DNA of 64,000 bases from Pseudomonas sessilinigenes (GTDB taxonomy: Bacteria > Pseudomonadota > Gammaproteobacteria > Pseudomonadales > Pseudomonadaceae): contig NZ_CP027706.1 in the NCBI RefSeq assembly GCF_003850565.1, positions 5,270,001 to 5,334,000 of the forward strand, read 5' to 3'. This document shows, one piece after another, positions 9,134 through 39,100 of this stretch. Under the pieces are notes generated by a model. That model was given only the letters and a program-made list of their open reading frames with translations. It searched no databases and was not told where the DNA came from. Every line of letters starts with the position of its first letter. Position 1 is the stretch's first letter. The position numbers and the translations under genes are program-made.

Positions 9134-10569
9134 GGCCGCGTCTCGGCAGCGGCCAGTTGGGTCGGTTCCCCCCATGCGCCGCCGAGGGCGGTGTACAGGT
9201 TGACTTCGGCGATCAACTGCGCCAAACGGTCGGTAATCAGCCCCTGCTGTGACGAAAACAACGAGCGCTGCGCGTCGAGGAACACCAGGTTGCTGTCCAG
9301 GCCCAGGCGGTAGCGGCGTTGAGCTAAGTTGTAATAGGTCTGGTCGGCCTGCACCAGGTCGCGTTGGGCGTTCAGTTGGTCGTCGTAAGTCTGGCGTGCC
9401 GCCAGGCCGCTGGACACTTCCTGGAAAGCGGTCTGGATAGCCTTCTCGTACTGGGCCACGCCAATGTCTTTTTGCAGCTTGGCGTAGTCGAGACTGGCGC
9501 GCAGGCTGCCGGCGTTGAAGATGGGCAGGTTGATCTGCGGCTGGAATGTCCAGCTGCCGGAACCACCCTTGAACAGGCTCGACAGTTGCGAGCTGGACGC
9601 GCCGGCGTTGGCGGTCAGGCTGACACTGGGAAAGAACGCTGCGCGGGCCGCACCAATATTGGCATTGGCGGATTTGAGCTGGTATTCGGCTTGCAGAATG
9701 TCGGGGCGGCGCTGCAGCAGGTCCGACGGCAGGCCGGCGGGTACCCGGGCGATCAGGTTGCTCGACAGCGGCAGGCTCGGCAGGGATTCCGGCAGTGCGG
9801 TGCCAACCAGCAACGTCAGGCTATCGCGGTCCTGGGCCACTTGTCGCTCATAGCGCGCGAGGTTGGCGCGGGCGTTCTCGACACTGGTTTGCGCCTGGGC
9901 GGCATCCAGCGACGACGCTGTACCCACCTGCAGGCTGCGTGTCGTCAAACGCAGGCTTTCCTCATAAGAGGCGAGGGTCTGGCGTGTCAGCGCGAGTAAT
10001 TCCTGATCGGCACGCCAGGTCAGGTAAGCATTGGCCACGCTGGCCACCAGGCTCAATTCGGCACTGCGCTGCGCTTGCTCGGTGGCCAGGTACGCCTGCA
10101 TCGCCTGCTCGCTGAGGCTGCGAATGCGACCAAAGAAATCCAGCTCATAGGAACTGATGCCCAGGGTCGCGGAATACGTCGAAGTGATCGCCGCCTTACC
10201 GGTCTTCGTGATACTGGCCGGTACCCGCTGGCGGGTGCCGCCTGCCGTCGCCGAGACCGCCGGGAACAGGTCAGCGCGCTGGATCTGGTACTGGGCGCGG
10301 TACGCCTCGACATTCAGCGCCGCCACACGCAGGTCGCGGTTTTCGGTGAGGGCGGTCTGGATCAACTGCCGCAAGGCGGGGTCATGGAACAATGTGCGCC
10401 AGCCCTGGCGGGCAACCTCTTCGCTGACGGTACCTGCAGCGGCGGCATAGGCCGGGCCTTGCGGGTATTGCGTGGTCACCGGAGCTGCCGGTTGCTGGTA
10501 GTCAGGGATCAGTGAGCACCCGCTCAGTACCACTGCAACCGCCACCGCAGAGAAAGCAAACTTGTTCAT
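9130..10569 (-). CDS. sesT: Outer-membrane efflux lipoprotein, NodT/OprM family (SesT-like)
   Basis: This is a TolC-type outer-membrane channel that would accept lipopeptide from inner-membrane exporters. It is 479 aa. The lipoprotein signal [18 protein letters not shown] puts the lipidated cysteine at residue 18, then [14 protein letters not shown] as in OprM relatives. Two OEP repeats follow (about 70-265 and 280-460), with marks such as [11 protein letters not shown] near 145, [19 protein letters not shown] near 285 and the repeated [19 protein letters not shown] near 420. It is 62 nt downstream of the luxR-type gene on the same strand and overlaps the next small gene. Many Pseudomonas lipopeptide clusters carry a nodT-like gene beside the luxR regulator upstream of the first synthetase gene. 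The gene name follows the sessilin cluster; generic RND outer-membrane factor is the fallback. Confidence 0.88.
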   Translation of the reverse strand: MNKFAFSAVAVAVVLSGCSLIPDYQQPAAPVTTQYPQGPAYAAAAGTVSEEVARQGWRTLFHDPALRQLIQTALTENRDLRVAALNVEAYRAQYQIQRADLFPAVSATAGGTRQRVPASITKTGKAAITSTYSATLGISSYELDFFGRIRSLSEQAMQAYLATEQAQRSAELSLVASVANAYLTWRADQELLALTRQTLASYEESLRLTTRSLQVGTASSLDAAQAQTSVENARANLARYERQVAQDRDSLTLLVGTALPESLPSLPLSSNLIARVPAGLPSDLLQRRPDILQAEYQLKSANANIGAARAAFFPSVSLTANAGASSSQLSSLFKGGSGSWTFQPQINLPIFNAGSLRASLDYAKLQKDIGVAQYEKAIQTAFQEVSSGLAARQTYDDQLNAQRDLVQADQTYYNLAQRRYRLGLDSNLVFLDAQRSLFSSQQGLITDRLAQLIAEVNLYTALGGAWGEPTQLAAAETRP

Positions 10570-10631
10570 TGGCCAGCCTCATGTGAAGGGGAACACGGGT
10601 TGCAGCGCAGCAACCCGCCTCTTGAATGTCG

Positions 10632-11447
10632 TCAGGCGCCGACCGCCCACTTGGTCAATCCATGTCGGCCGCTGACCCCAAGCTTTGCTGTTGCACGCTT
10701 GAGATAGGTTTCGATAGAGCTGTTCTTGAGACGTAGTTTCTCGGCTATTTCCGGCACGGTTCCGCCGTTGAGCAAGCCGAGGCAAACTTCCTGTTCGCGG
10801 GTTGAGAGCGTGATATCGCACAGCGACAGACGCTTTTGAAACTCACGATGAATGTGCGACGGTTCGGTTTCGCTGAGCGGGATCGCCATCCAGCTGCCAA
10901 TTTTGCGCAGCGCACTTTGGCGGTTGAACTGGGCATAGCTTTCAATCAATGGCAGCAAGGCTTCGGAGAGGTTTTTCAGACGCGACAATTCGCTCAAGGA
11001 AAAATCCTTCTGCGCCTGGGACCGATACAGCATCACCACGCAGCGCCGGCTGCCATCGCGCGATACCAGTGTGCATTCGTGCGCCGCAACGCGTGGCACC
11101 TTGCCCGCGGCCCCTTTGGTTCGCGTATTCAGGCGAATCAGCAACGAGCCCTCCATCTCCTGCACTTCCTTGAGCAGGGGAGGGTTGGCGTTGGCGCCGT
11201 TCGCTTCTTGTACGGGGATGTCGGCAGGGTCGCCGGCGGTGCCCAGAGGCTTGATATCGACCAGGCTGCTGTTTGACTCGTCCAGGGTCCACTCGCTGAG
11301 TGTCAACGCCGTGACCGGCAGGAACTTGTCGATCAGCTTGAGCATATTGAGTGCGAAGTGATCCTGGTCGGTACTGGAAACCAGTTCTCCGAGTACGAAA
11401 TAGAAGTGTGGGCTGTCCGCATTTTGAATGCTGCTCGTCATTTCCAT
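10632..11447 (-). CDS. sesR: LuxR-type transcriptional regulator of the lipopeptide cluster (SesR-like)
   Basis: This is a 271-aa regulator. The C-terminal LuxR helix-turn-helix covers about residues 210-271: LSTREQEVCLGLLNGGTVPEI, then AEKLRLKNSSIETYLKRATAKLG. The N-terminal 200 residues do not show the tryptophan/tyrosine pattern of acyl-homoserine-lactone binding domains, and there is no REC phosphoacceptor. This is the usual build of the LuxR proteins that flank Pseudomonas lipopeptide synthetases (SyrF, MassAR and OfaR types). It is divergent from the exporter gene and upstream of the synthetase, as expected for a pathway activator. AAGGA lies 10 nt before the ATG, inside an RsmA/RsmE-like hairpin. 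A second ATG two codons in is an alternative start. The nodT-like gene follows 62 nt downstream and is likely co-transcribed. Confidence 0.88.
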   Translation of the reverse strand: MEMTSSIQNADSPHFYFVLGELVSSTDQDHFALNMLKLIDKFLPVTALTLSEWTLDESNSSLVDIKPLGTAGDPADIPVQEANGANANPPLLKEVQEMEGSLLIRLNTRTKGAAGKVPRVAAHECTLVSRDGSRRCVVMLYRSQAQKDFSLSELSRLKNLSEALLPLIESYAQFNRQSALRKIGSWMAIPLSETEPSHIHREFQKRLSLCDITLSTREQEVCLGLLNGGTVPEIAEKLRLKNSSIETYLKRATAKLGVSGRHGLTKWAVGA

Positions 11448-11756
11448 AGTCCAATCATCCTTGGTAGCGAAGAGGTGGGTGAGCGATCAGAACAGCCATC
11501 TTCACTACTGAAGGGTCCGGCTCGGGACCGTATTAGGCCCATTCATGCTGCGCCGGTCTGCAATGGAAAGCTGGGACATTCGGAGGGCCGTCCGCCTCGG
11601 CGGTGTGTTTTGTCTCGGTCCATGTTTTGTACAGGCTTTCGGGGACATCCGAATTTGCGCCAATCCGTACACTTGGCGGCGCCGGCAACAGGGCCGGTAG
11701 CAGCGGCTTGTGTGGCAGGCCATGCCCGGTCTTGCGTGTATTTGAGGAGTTGGTCC
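11448..11756. other. 309-bp divergent promoter region (regulator / exporter)
   Basis: It lies between the start codons of the luxR-type gene (minus) and the exporter gene (plus), so it should hold both promoters. Apart from the Rsm-like hairpin at 11451-11464, I see an inverted repeat GGTCC-N6-GGACC (11514-11529) that could be half of a regulator operator. No ORF is convincing. GAGGAG at 11744-11749 is the exporter's ribosome-binding site. Confidence 0.6.
11451..11464 (-). promoter_or_regulatory. RsmA/RsmE-like binding hairpin over the regulator's ribosome-binding site
   Basis: The minus strand reads CCAA-GGATGA-TTGG: a 4-bp stem with the GGA in a six-base loop. The embedded CAAGGATG fits the Rsm consensus CANGGAYG exactly, and AAGGA is also the Shine-Dalgarno of the luxR-type gene (start at 11447). 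A second GGA (TTGGACT) follows. Gac/Rsm control of lipopeptide production through the luxR gene is established for massetolide-type systems; its action here is inferred. Confidence 0.65.
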
Positions 11757-13454
11757 ATGAACAAAGAGCATGAAAAGCCGCCCAAGCCGGGCTCGGTCTT
11801 GCGCCTGCTTTGGCAAAATCATCCCTGGCTGGCGTTCTTTTCCCTGGTCACCGGCATCGTCAGTGGGGTGGCGGCGATCGCGGTGGTTAACGTGGTCAAC
11901 CAGGCTATCTACGAGCAGGGGTCGCGCTTGCACCTGCTGTACTGGTTTATTGGCTTGAGCGTGGTGGCGCTGGCGTTTCGTAACGGCGCGACCTTGTTTC
12001 CCGCTTACGCCAACATGAAGCTGATGACGCGCCTGCGCATCGCGCTGTGTCAGAAAATCCTCTCCTCACCCCTTGAGGAAGTCGATCGGCGTGGCCCACC
12101 CAATGTGCTGACACTGTTGACCACTGACATTCCGCAACTCAACGCCACCTTGTTGGTGATGCCGGTGATGCTGGTGGAATCCACGGTATTCATGTTCGGC
12201 CTGGCCTACCTGGCCTACCTGTCATGGACGGTGTTTGCGTTGACGCTGGCGCTATTGGTGCTGGGCGCGGTGTTGTATGTGTTTCTGTTCCTTGGTGGGG
12301 TGAAGTTCACTGGCCGTGTGCGTGATGAGTTCACGGCCTTCAACGAGCATACCCACGGTCTGGTCTTTGGCCTCAAGGAACTCAAGCTCAACGGCATCCG
12401 TCGGCGCTGGTTTGGCCGTTCGGCGATCAAGGAATCGTCGACGCGGGTAGCGCGTTTCAACTTCATCGAACACCTGTGGTACCTGGGTGCGGAAAACATG
12501 GGGCTGGTCACTCAGTCCCTGCTGATTGGCAGCCTGGTGTTTGCCTTGCCGCTGCTGACCAGCACCGACAGCCAGGTGCTGACCGCCAGCGTCCTGACCG
12601 TGATGTACATCCTCGGGCCGCTGGGCCTTTTGATCAGCACCATGCCGGTGGTCGCGCAGGGCCGGATTGCGATCACCCGCCTGGCCGATTTCGGCTTCCT
12701 GATCAATGAGCACCATGCCGAGCAAGGCGAACCGGAAACCAGCAATGTCCTGCGCCTTGAACACAAAAAGCACTGGCAGGAAATCACCCTCAAAGGCGTG
12801 GTGATGAACTACCGCGGTGCCGAGGCCGAGAGCGGCTTTGCCCTCGGGCCGGTCGACCTGACCATCAACCGCGGTGAGTTGATCTACATCATCGGTGGCA
12901 ATGGCTGCGGCAAAAGCACCCTGGTCAAGGCCTTGTGCGGGCTGTACGTGCCTCAGTCCGGGCAGATCCTGCTGGATGGCGTTGCCGTCAATGATGACAA
13001 CCGCAGCGACTACCGCGACCTGTTTTCCGCAGTGTTCAGCGACTTTCATCTGTTCAACCGGTTGATTGGCCCGGAAGGCGAAGAGGTCAACCCGGACCTG
13101 GCGCAAAAGTACCTCGGCGCGCTGGGGCTGGCCGACAAGATCAAGATCGAAGGGCTGGGTTATTCCACGACCAAAGAGCTGTCCTACGGCCAACAAAAAC
13201 GCCTGGCCCTGGTGTGTGCCTACATGGAAGACCGCCCGGTGTATGTGCTTGACGAGTGGGCGGCAGACCAGGATCCACCCTTCAAACGCTTCTTCTATGA
13301 GGAGTTGCTGCCGGAACTCAAACGCCGCGGTAAGACCATTCTGATCATCACTCATGATGATCAATACTTCCAGTTGGCCGATCGAGTGATCAAGCTGCTG
13401 GATGGCCATATCGTCTCCGATGTAAGCCTCATCGCCCAGGATCGCCGCGCCTGA
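11757..13454 (+). CDS. sesD: SyrD-like cyclic-peptide ABC exporter (SesD-like)
   Basis: This is an inner-membrane ABC transporter with fused membrane and ATPase domains, expected to move the lipopeptide to the periplasm. It is 565 aa, matching SyrD (566). The start MNKEHEKPPKPGSVLRLLWQ is chosen because GAGGAG lies 7 nt upstream; the reading frame stays open further upstream but without a ribosome-binding site. Six membrane segments lie within about residues 22-300 (for example FFSLVTGIVSGVAAIAVV). The nucleotide-binding domain has Walker A GGNGCGKSTL near 380, signature LSYGQQKRLAL near 475 and Walker B VYVLDEWAADQDP near 497. The FKRFFYEELLPELK stretch is typical of the cyclic peptide transporter subfamily. 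It is divergent from the luxR-type gene and followed by a terminator, so the synthetase genes need their own promoter. Confidence 0.92.
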   Translation: MNKEHEKPPKPGSVLRLLWQNHPWLAFFSLVTGIVSGVAAIAVVNVVNQAIYEQGSRLHLLYWFIGLSVVALAFRNGATLFPAYANMKLMTRLRIALCQKILSSPLEEVDRRGPPNVLTLLTTDIPQLNATLLVMPVMLVESTVFMFGLAYLAYLSWTVFALTLALLVLGAVLYVFLFLGGVKFTGRVRDEFTAFNEHTHGLVFGLKELKLNGIRRRWFGRSAIKESSTRVARFNFIEHLWYLGAENMGLVTQSLLIGSLVFALPLLTSTDSQVLTASVLTVMYILGPLGLLISTMPVVAQGRIAITRLADFGFLINEHHAEQGEPETSNVLRLEHKKHWQEITLKGVVMNYRGAEAESGFALGPVDLTINRGELIYIIGGNGCGKSTLVKALCGLYVPQSGQILLDGVAVNDDNRSDYRDLFSAVFSDFHLFNRLIGPEGEEVNPDLAQKYLGALGLADKIKIEGLGYSTTKELSYGQQKRLALVCAYMEDRPVYVLDEWAADQDPPFKRFFYEELLPELKRRGKTILIITHDDQYFQLADRVIKLLDGHIVSDVSLIAQDRRA

Positions 13455-13483
13455 TTCCAGGCGTTGCCGCAGGCCGTCCATTT

Positions 13484-13529
13484 GCACGACGCCCGTAGCC
13501 TTCAAGGCTATCGGCCTCGTGCTTTTTTT
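13484..13529 (+). terminator. Strong rho-independent terminator after the exporter gene
   Basis: Outer arms GCACGA/TCGTGC (13484-13489, 13517-13522), middle GCC/GGC and inner TAGCC/GGCTA close the loop ttcaa. TTTTTTT follows directly (13523-13529). It begins 30 nt after the exporter stop. Confidence 0.92.
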
Positions 13530-13823
13530 GTATTTAAAAAATCATATTTATCAAATAGATAGAGCGGATTTTAAAAAATAATTCAATGTCCGCCGATTGT
13601 CCGGGTTTGGGGTGACATACAGCCAAAAAACCGAGTGCTTAAATTTGCCAATGCGCTCATCAGGTCGTGCTGTGGGTGGCTGTTTCAGCCGCGTGAAGCT
13701 CTGCTGGCCAGCCCACCCTTGCTGATGTTTTGAGTTGGCGTTTTTAACAATTTTTTCGCCTCAACTTCCCTCGCTGCTGCGCTGTGACCCAGGTGGCACT
13801 GACAAAACTCTGAGAAGGCTTTT
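13530..13823 (+). promoter_or_regulatory. AT-rich promoter region and structured leader of the synthetase operon
   Basis: Positions 13531-13590 are strikingly AT-rich for this GC-rich region (repeated tatttaaaaaatcatattta-like runs), which suits an UP element or an H-NS-family (MvaT) target. Further down, GTGGG (13672-13676) can pair with CCCAC (13712-13716). A small hairpin GGCTG-TTT-CAGCC (13678-13690) sits inside, and U-rich runs follow (13726-13758). No clear -35/-10 pair can be named. Since the exporter has its own terminator, the promoter for the NRPS genes must lie here. Confidence 0.55.
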
Positions 13824-13915
13824 ATGAAACGTTTTTCTGCAGTGGCCATGGGCGACCTTGTCGCGAAAAAACTCCTTTCCAAACTCGTTTTTGCCGCTGT
13901 GGCGCAGGTGATCGT

Positions 13916-13919
<4 letters not shown>
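13824..13919 (+). CDS. 31-aa leader ORF overlapping the first synthetase start
   Basis: An unannotated small ORF has a good ribosome-binding site (GAGAAGG, 5 nt before the ATG). The product starts MKRFSAVAMGDLVAKKLL and ends FAAVAQVIV. It is basic at one end and hydrophobic at the other and could form an amphipathic helix. Its TGA overlaps the ATG of the synthetase gene as ATGA, a typical coupling arrangement, while the synthetase itself has only a weak site (AGGTG). The peptide may be a translational leader whose ribosomes reinitiate at the NRPS start. I do not recognise a family. A chance ORF is possible, but the spacing, ribosome-binding site and exact overlap argue for translation. Confidence 0.6.
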
Positions 13920-33153
<19,234 letters not shown>

Positions 33154-33157
<4 letters not shown>

Positions 33158-36100
33158 GTGTTCTCGAACTGTTGGCGACATTAAAAGAAAAAGACGTTCA
33201 GCTCTCCGTCAAGGGTGACCAGCTCGTCGTACAGGGCAACAAGCAGGCACTGAAGGAGCCGAGTGTGCTCGCCTCGCTGCGTGAGCATAAGGCGGCGCTG
33301 ATCGCCTTGATCAATGCCGGGCAGTACACGGCACAGCGCGCCGGGCAGGTGGACATTCCGGCCAACCGCATCGTCGCCGGTTGCACGCGGATCACGCCGG
33401 ACATGCTGACGCTGACCACACTCGACCAGGCGGCCATCGACCTTATCGTCGCGAACATTCCCGGCGGGGCCGCCAACATCCAGGACATCTACCCGCTGGC
33501 GCCGCTGCAATCGGGGATTCTGTTCCACCACCTGTCGGCGCAGCAGGGCGATCCCTACGTGCTGCAATGCGTCATCGGCATGGATAACCGCCAGTGCCTG
33601 GACGATTTCAGCCAGGCCCTGCAATGCGTGATTGATCGGCATGACAGCTTTCGGACCGCCGTCATCTGGGACGGGCTCGACGAGCCCCACCAAGTCGTGC
33701 TGCGCCAGGCCCAGTTGCAGGTTGAAGAGCTCGTGCTGGACCCGGCTGACGGTGATATTCGCCAGCAACTGGAGCAGCGTTTCGACACCCGGCACTTTCG
33801 CCTCGACATCAGCCAGGCACCGCTGATCCGCATCGCCTATGCCCATGACCCACAGAATGGGCGTTGGCTGGCCTTGCTGATGTTGCATCACATCATCTCC
33901 GACCATGCCGCGCTGGCCGTGGTGCAGCATGAAATCCAGCAATACCTGCTGGGCCACGCCGCGCAACTGGGCAAACCGGTGCCGTACCGCAATTACGTGG
34001 CGCAGGCGCGCCTGGGCGTAACTGAACAACAGCACGAAGCGTTCTTTCGCGACATGCTCGGCGAGGTGGACGAGCCGACACTGCCGTTCGGCCTGGCAGA
34101 TGTGCAGGGCGATGGCAATGCCCTGGAGGAGGCCGTGTTGGCCGTCGCGCCGACGTTGGGCCTGCGCCTGCGTGCACAGGCCCGTCAGCAGGGCGTGAGT
34201 ACCGCGAGCCTGTGCCACCTGGCCTGGGCGCAAGTGCTGGCGGCCGTCACCGGCAAACAGCGCGTGGTGTTCGGTACGGTGTTCCTGGGGCGCATGGAGG
34301 CAGGCGAGGGCGCCGAGCACGCGCTGGGCATGCTCATCAATACCTTGCCGCTGCGGGTGGATATCGCTGAACAAGGCGCCCAGGCGGCGCTCAAGGCCAC
34401 CCATGCACGGCTGACCGCATTGCTCGGTCACGAGCATGCACCGTTGGTGCTGGCGCAACGCTGCAGTGGCGTCGCCGCACCGCAACCCTTGTTCAGTGCC
34501 TTGCTCAACTATCGTCACAGTACGGTGGCCCACACCAGTGACGAGGCCGAAAAGGCCTGGCGCGGCATCGAATTCTTCCATACCGAAGAACGCACCAACT
34601 ACCCACTAACACTGAGCGTCGATGAGTACAGCGACGGTTTTTCCTTTACCGTTCAGGCCTTGCCGGTGCTGGGCGCACAACGCTTCTGCGGCTACATGCA
34701 TACCGCCCTGGACCATCTGATCCAGGCGCTGGAGCAAAACCCGCAGGCTCCCGTCAACCTGCTGTCGGTGTTGCCGGATGCCGAGCGCCAACAGGTGCTG
34801 GCAGGTTTCAACCAGACCCATGCCGACTACCCACGCGGTTTGACCATTCACCAGCGTATCGAACAGCAGGCAGAACGCAGCCCCGAGGCGCCTGCGGTGG
34901 TGTACGAGGGCCAGACGCTGAGCTATGCCGAACTGAACCAGCAAGCCAACCACCTGGCTTATCGCCTGATCGAACTGGGCGTGCAGCCGGACGATCGCGT
35001 GGCGATCTGTGCGCGTCGCAGCCTGGAAACCCTGGTGGGTCTGGTCGCCATCCTCAAGGCCGGCGCGGCCTACGTACCCGTCGACCCGGCCCATCCACCG
35101 GACCGCATCGGCTACTTGCTCGAAGACAGCGCCCCGGTGGTGGTGCTGGTGCAACCGGGGCTGACCGGGCGCTTGCCAGCGATGAGCGTACCGGTACTCG
35201 AACTTGACCGCCTGTTGCTGGCAGGCCCCGCGCGCGCCAACCCACAGATTGCCGGCCTGACCCCGGCACACCTGGCGTATGTGATCTACACCTCCGGTTC
35301 CACGGGTTTGCCCAAGGGCGTGATGGTTGAGCACCAGACCCTCGACAACCTGGTGAACTGGCATTGCGAGGCCTTCAACCTCAACGCCGGCAGCCACACG
35401 TCCAGCGTCGCCGGATTTGGTTTTGACGCGATGGCCTGGGAAGTCTGGCCGGCGCTGTGCGTGGGCGCCACCTTGCATCTGCCACCGGCGGCGCAGGGCA
35501 ACGAAGACATCGATGCGCTGCTCACCTGGTGGCTGGCCCAGCCGCTGGACGTCAGTTTCCTGCCTACGCCGGTGGCTGAATACGCCTTCAGCCAGAACCT
35601 GCAACACCCGACCCTCAAGACCCTGTTGATCGGCGGCGACCGCCTGCGCCAGTTCACCCAGGCGCAGCGCTTCACCCTGGTCAACAACTACGGCCCGACC
35701 GAAGCGACGATTGTAGCGACCTCCGGCGTGATCGAAGCCGGGCAGCCCCTGCACATCGGCAAGCCGGTGGCCAATGCCCAGGTGTACGTGCTCGACGCAC
35801 AACTCAAGCCGGTGCCGCTGGGCGTCGCCGGTGAACTCTATGTGGGCGGTGCCGGGGTGGCCCGCGGTTACCTGAACCGTGCGCAAATGACCGCCGAACG
35901 CTTTCTGAAAGACCCCTTCAGCACCGACCCGCAGGCGCGCATGTACCGCACCGGCGACCTGGTGCGCTGGTTGGCTGACGGCCGCCTTGACTACCTGGGG
36001 CGTAACGACGACCAAGTGAAAATCCGCGGTGTGCGGATCGAACTCGGCGAAATCGAGACCTGCCTGGGCGGACATCCCGATGTGCGCGAGGCTGTGGTGA

Positions 36101-39100
36101 TTGCCCGCGACGGACGTCTGATCGCGTACTTCACCGCGCGTCAGGCGCTGGATATCGAGCAGCTGCGCCGCTACCTGCAAGCCCAATTGCCGGACGCGAT
36201 GGTCCCGGCGGCCTACATGCACCTGGACAACCTGCCGCTGACGGCCAACGGCAAGCTGGACCGCAAGGCGCTGCCGGAACCGGATCAAAGCGCACAACTG
36301 AGCCGTGACTACGTGGCGCCGGTGGGTGAGGTGGAAGTCGCACTCGCACAGATTTGGGCCGAAGTGCTCAAGGTCGAGCGCGTGGGCCGCCATGATCATT
36401 TCTTCGAACTTGGCGGGCATTCGTTGCTCGCGGTCGGCCTGATCAGCCGCATGCGCCAGGCGGGCTTGCAGGCCGACGTGCGCGTGCTGTTCAACCAGCC
36501 AACCCTGGCAGCATTGGCCGCTGCCGTTGGCCACAGCCGTGAAGTGACGGTCGAGCCCAACCGCATTCAGCCCGGGTGCACGCGCATTACCCCGGACCTG
36601 CTGACACTGGTCAGCCTCGACCAGGCCAGCCTTGACCGGATTGTCGACAGCGTACCGGGTGGCGCCTCCAACGTGCAGGACATCTACCCGCTGGCCCCGC
36701 TGCAGGAAGGCATTCTGTACCATCACCTCAGCGCCGAGCAGGGTGATCCGTACCTGCTGCAGGCGCGCTTCAGCTTTGCCGACATGCAGCGTTTGCAGGC
36801 ATTTACCCAGGCGCTGCAGCGCGTGATCGATCGACACGACATCCTGCGCACCGCGATTGTGCTCGAAGGCCTGCCGGCCCCGGTACAAGTGGTGTGGCGC
36901 AAGGCTGAGTTGGATGTGCAAGAGGTGCCGCTGGAAGAGACAGGCGACGATGTGATGGCCCAGCTTGAGCAACGGTTTGGGGCCCGCCAACATCGTCTCG
37001 ACCTGGCCAGCGCGCCGCTCATGCAACTGGTGTATGCCCAGGACCCGGCCCGGCAGCGTGTGGCGGCGATTCTGCTGTTCCACCACATCGCCCTGGACCA
37101 TACCGCGCTGGAGGTGGTCAGCCAGGAAATGCAGGCCTACCTGGTGGACCCGGCTGTGCAACTGGCCGAACCGGTGCCTTATCGCAATTACGTGGCCCAG
37201 GCGCGCCTGGGTGTCAGCGAGCAGGAGCATGAGGCGTTCTTTCGCGAGCTGCTCGGGGATATCGATACCCCGACCTTGCCCTTCGGCCTGCAAGATGTGC
37301 AAGGCGATGCCCAACATATCGAAGAAGCGCACCTGGTGGTCGATGCCGAACTCGATCGGCGCCTGCGTGGCCAGTTGCGTCAGCTTGGCGTCAGTGCCGC
37401 CAGCCTGTTTCACCTGGCCTGGGCACAGGTGCTCGCGGCCGCGACCGGCCAGCAGAACGTGGTGTTCGGCACCGTCCTGATGGGCCGAATGCTCGGCGGT
37501 GAAGGCGCGGAACGGGCATTGGGCATGTTTATCAATACCTTGCCCCTGCGTCTTGATATCGACCACCGCGATGCCCGTGCCGGCGTGCGCCAGGCCCATG
37601 TGCGCCTCAGCGCGTTGCTGGGGCATGAACACGCGTCGCTGGCCTTGGCGCAACGCTGCAGCCAGGTGACCGCGCCCTTGCCGTTGTTCAGTGCATTGCT
37701 GAACTACCGGCACAGCGCCGTGGCCGAGGGCTCCGAGCAAGTCCAGCAAGCCTGGCAGGGTATGGAAGGGCTCGGCGGTGAGGAGCGCACCAACTACCCG
37801 CTGACCTTGAACGTGGACGAGTGGGGTGACGGTTTCAGCTTGACCGTACTGACTCTGGCTCAGATCGGCGCGCAACGGGTGTGCGGCTTTGTACACCAGG
37901 CGCTGGAGCAGTTGGTGCAGGCGCTGGAGCAGTCATCGACCACGGCGCTGCAGGCCCTGGCGATATTGCCGGCGACTGAACGCGAACAGGTGCTGCAGAC
38001 CTTTAACTCCACCACACGGGCGTATCCTGCCGCGCTGACGGTGCACGGGGTTTTCGAAGCGCTCGTGGCCACGCAGCCTCAGGCACTGGCCGCAGTGCAG
38101 GATGGGCAGCGACTGACCTATGGTGAACTGAACAACCGCGCCAACCGCCTGGCCCACCACCTGCTGGGCCTCGGCGCAGCGCCGGGTGAGCGGGTGGCAA
38201 TCCTGCTGGAGCGTTCCCTGGATTTGCTGGTGGCGCAGTTGGCGATCAGCAAGTGCGCAGCGGTATATGTACCGCTGGACGTGAACGCCCCGGCAGATCG
38301 CCAAGCCTTCATGATTGAAGACAGCGGCGCCCGCTGGGTGCTGACCACCAGCGCGACCGAGGTGGCTGGCCATCGTCTGGACCTGGACCGCCTCGACCTG
38401 AGCGCGGAATCCGAGCACAACCCGAGCCTGGAACAGTCGTCGGAAACTGCGGCGTACATCATGTACACCTCCGGTTCCACCGGCACTCCGAAAGGCGTGC
38501 TGGTGCCGCACCGGGCGATCACGCGGCTGGTGATCAACAACGGTTATGCCGAATTCAACCCGCAGGACCGCGTGGCGTTCGCCTCCAACCCGGCTTTCGA
38601 TGCCAGTACCCTCGACGTGTGGGCACCGTTGCTCAACGGCGGCGCAGTGGTGGTGGTTGATCAGGACACGTTGTTGTCACGCGATGCCTTCGCCACCTTG
38701 CTGCAAGAGCAGTCAATCAGCGTGTTGTGGATGACCGCTGGCCTGTTCCATCAATACGCCGAGGGCCTGTTGCCGGTATTCCCGCAACTGCGCTACCTGA
38801 TTGTCGGCGGCGATGTGCTGGACCCAAGCGTGATCGCTCGCGTACTCAAGGACGGCGCACCGCAGCACCTGCTCAACGGCTATGGCCCCACCGAAGCCAC
38901 CACCTTCTCGACCACTTATGAAATCCAGCGTGCGGACGAGGGCAGCATTCCCATCGGCAAGCCGGTCGGCAACAGCCGCGCCTATGTGCTGGATGCCCGT
39001 CAGCAGCCGGTGCCAGTGGGTGTCGCCGGCGAGTTGTACATTGGCGGCCAGGGCGTGGCCCTGGGTTATCTGAACCGTACCGACCTTACGGCCCATGCGT

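Noticed and set aside
11358..11756. N-terminal extension of the exporter reading frame back to 11358
   Set aside because: It overlaps the regulator gene, lacks a ribosome-binding site, and the SyrD family length fits the start at 11757.
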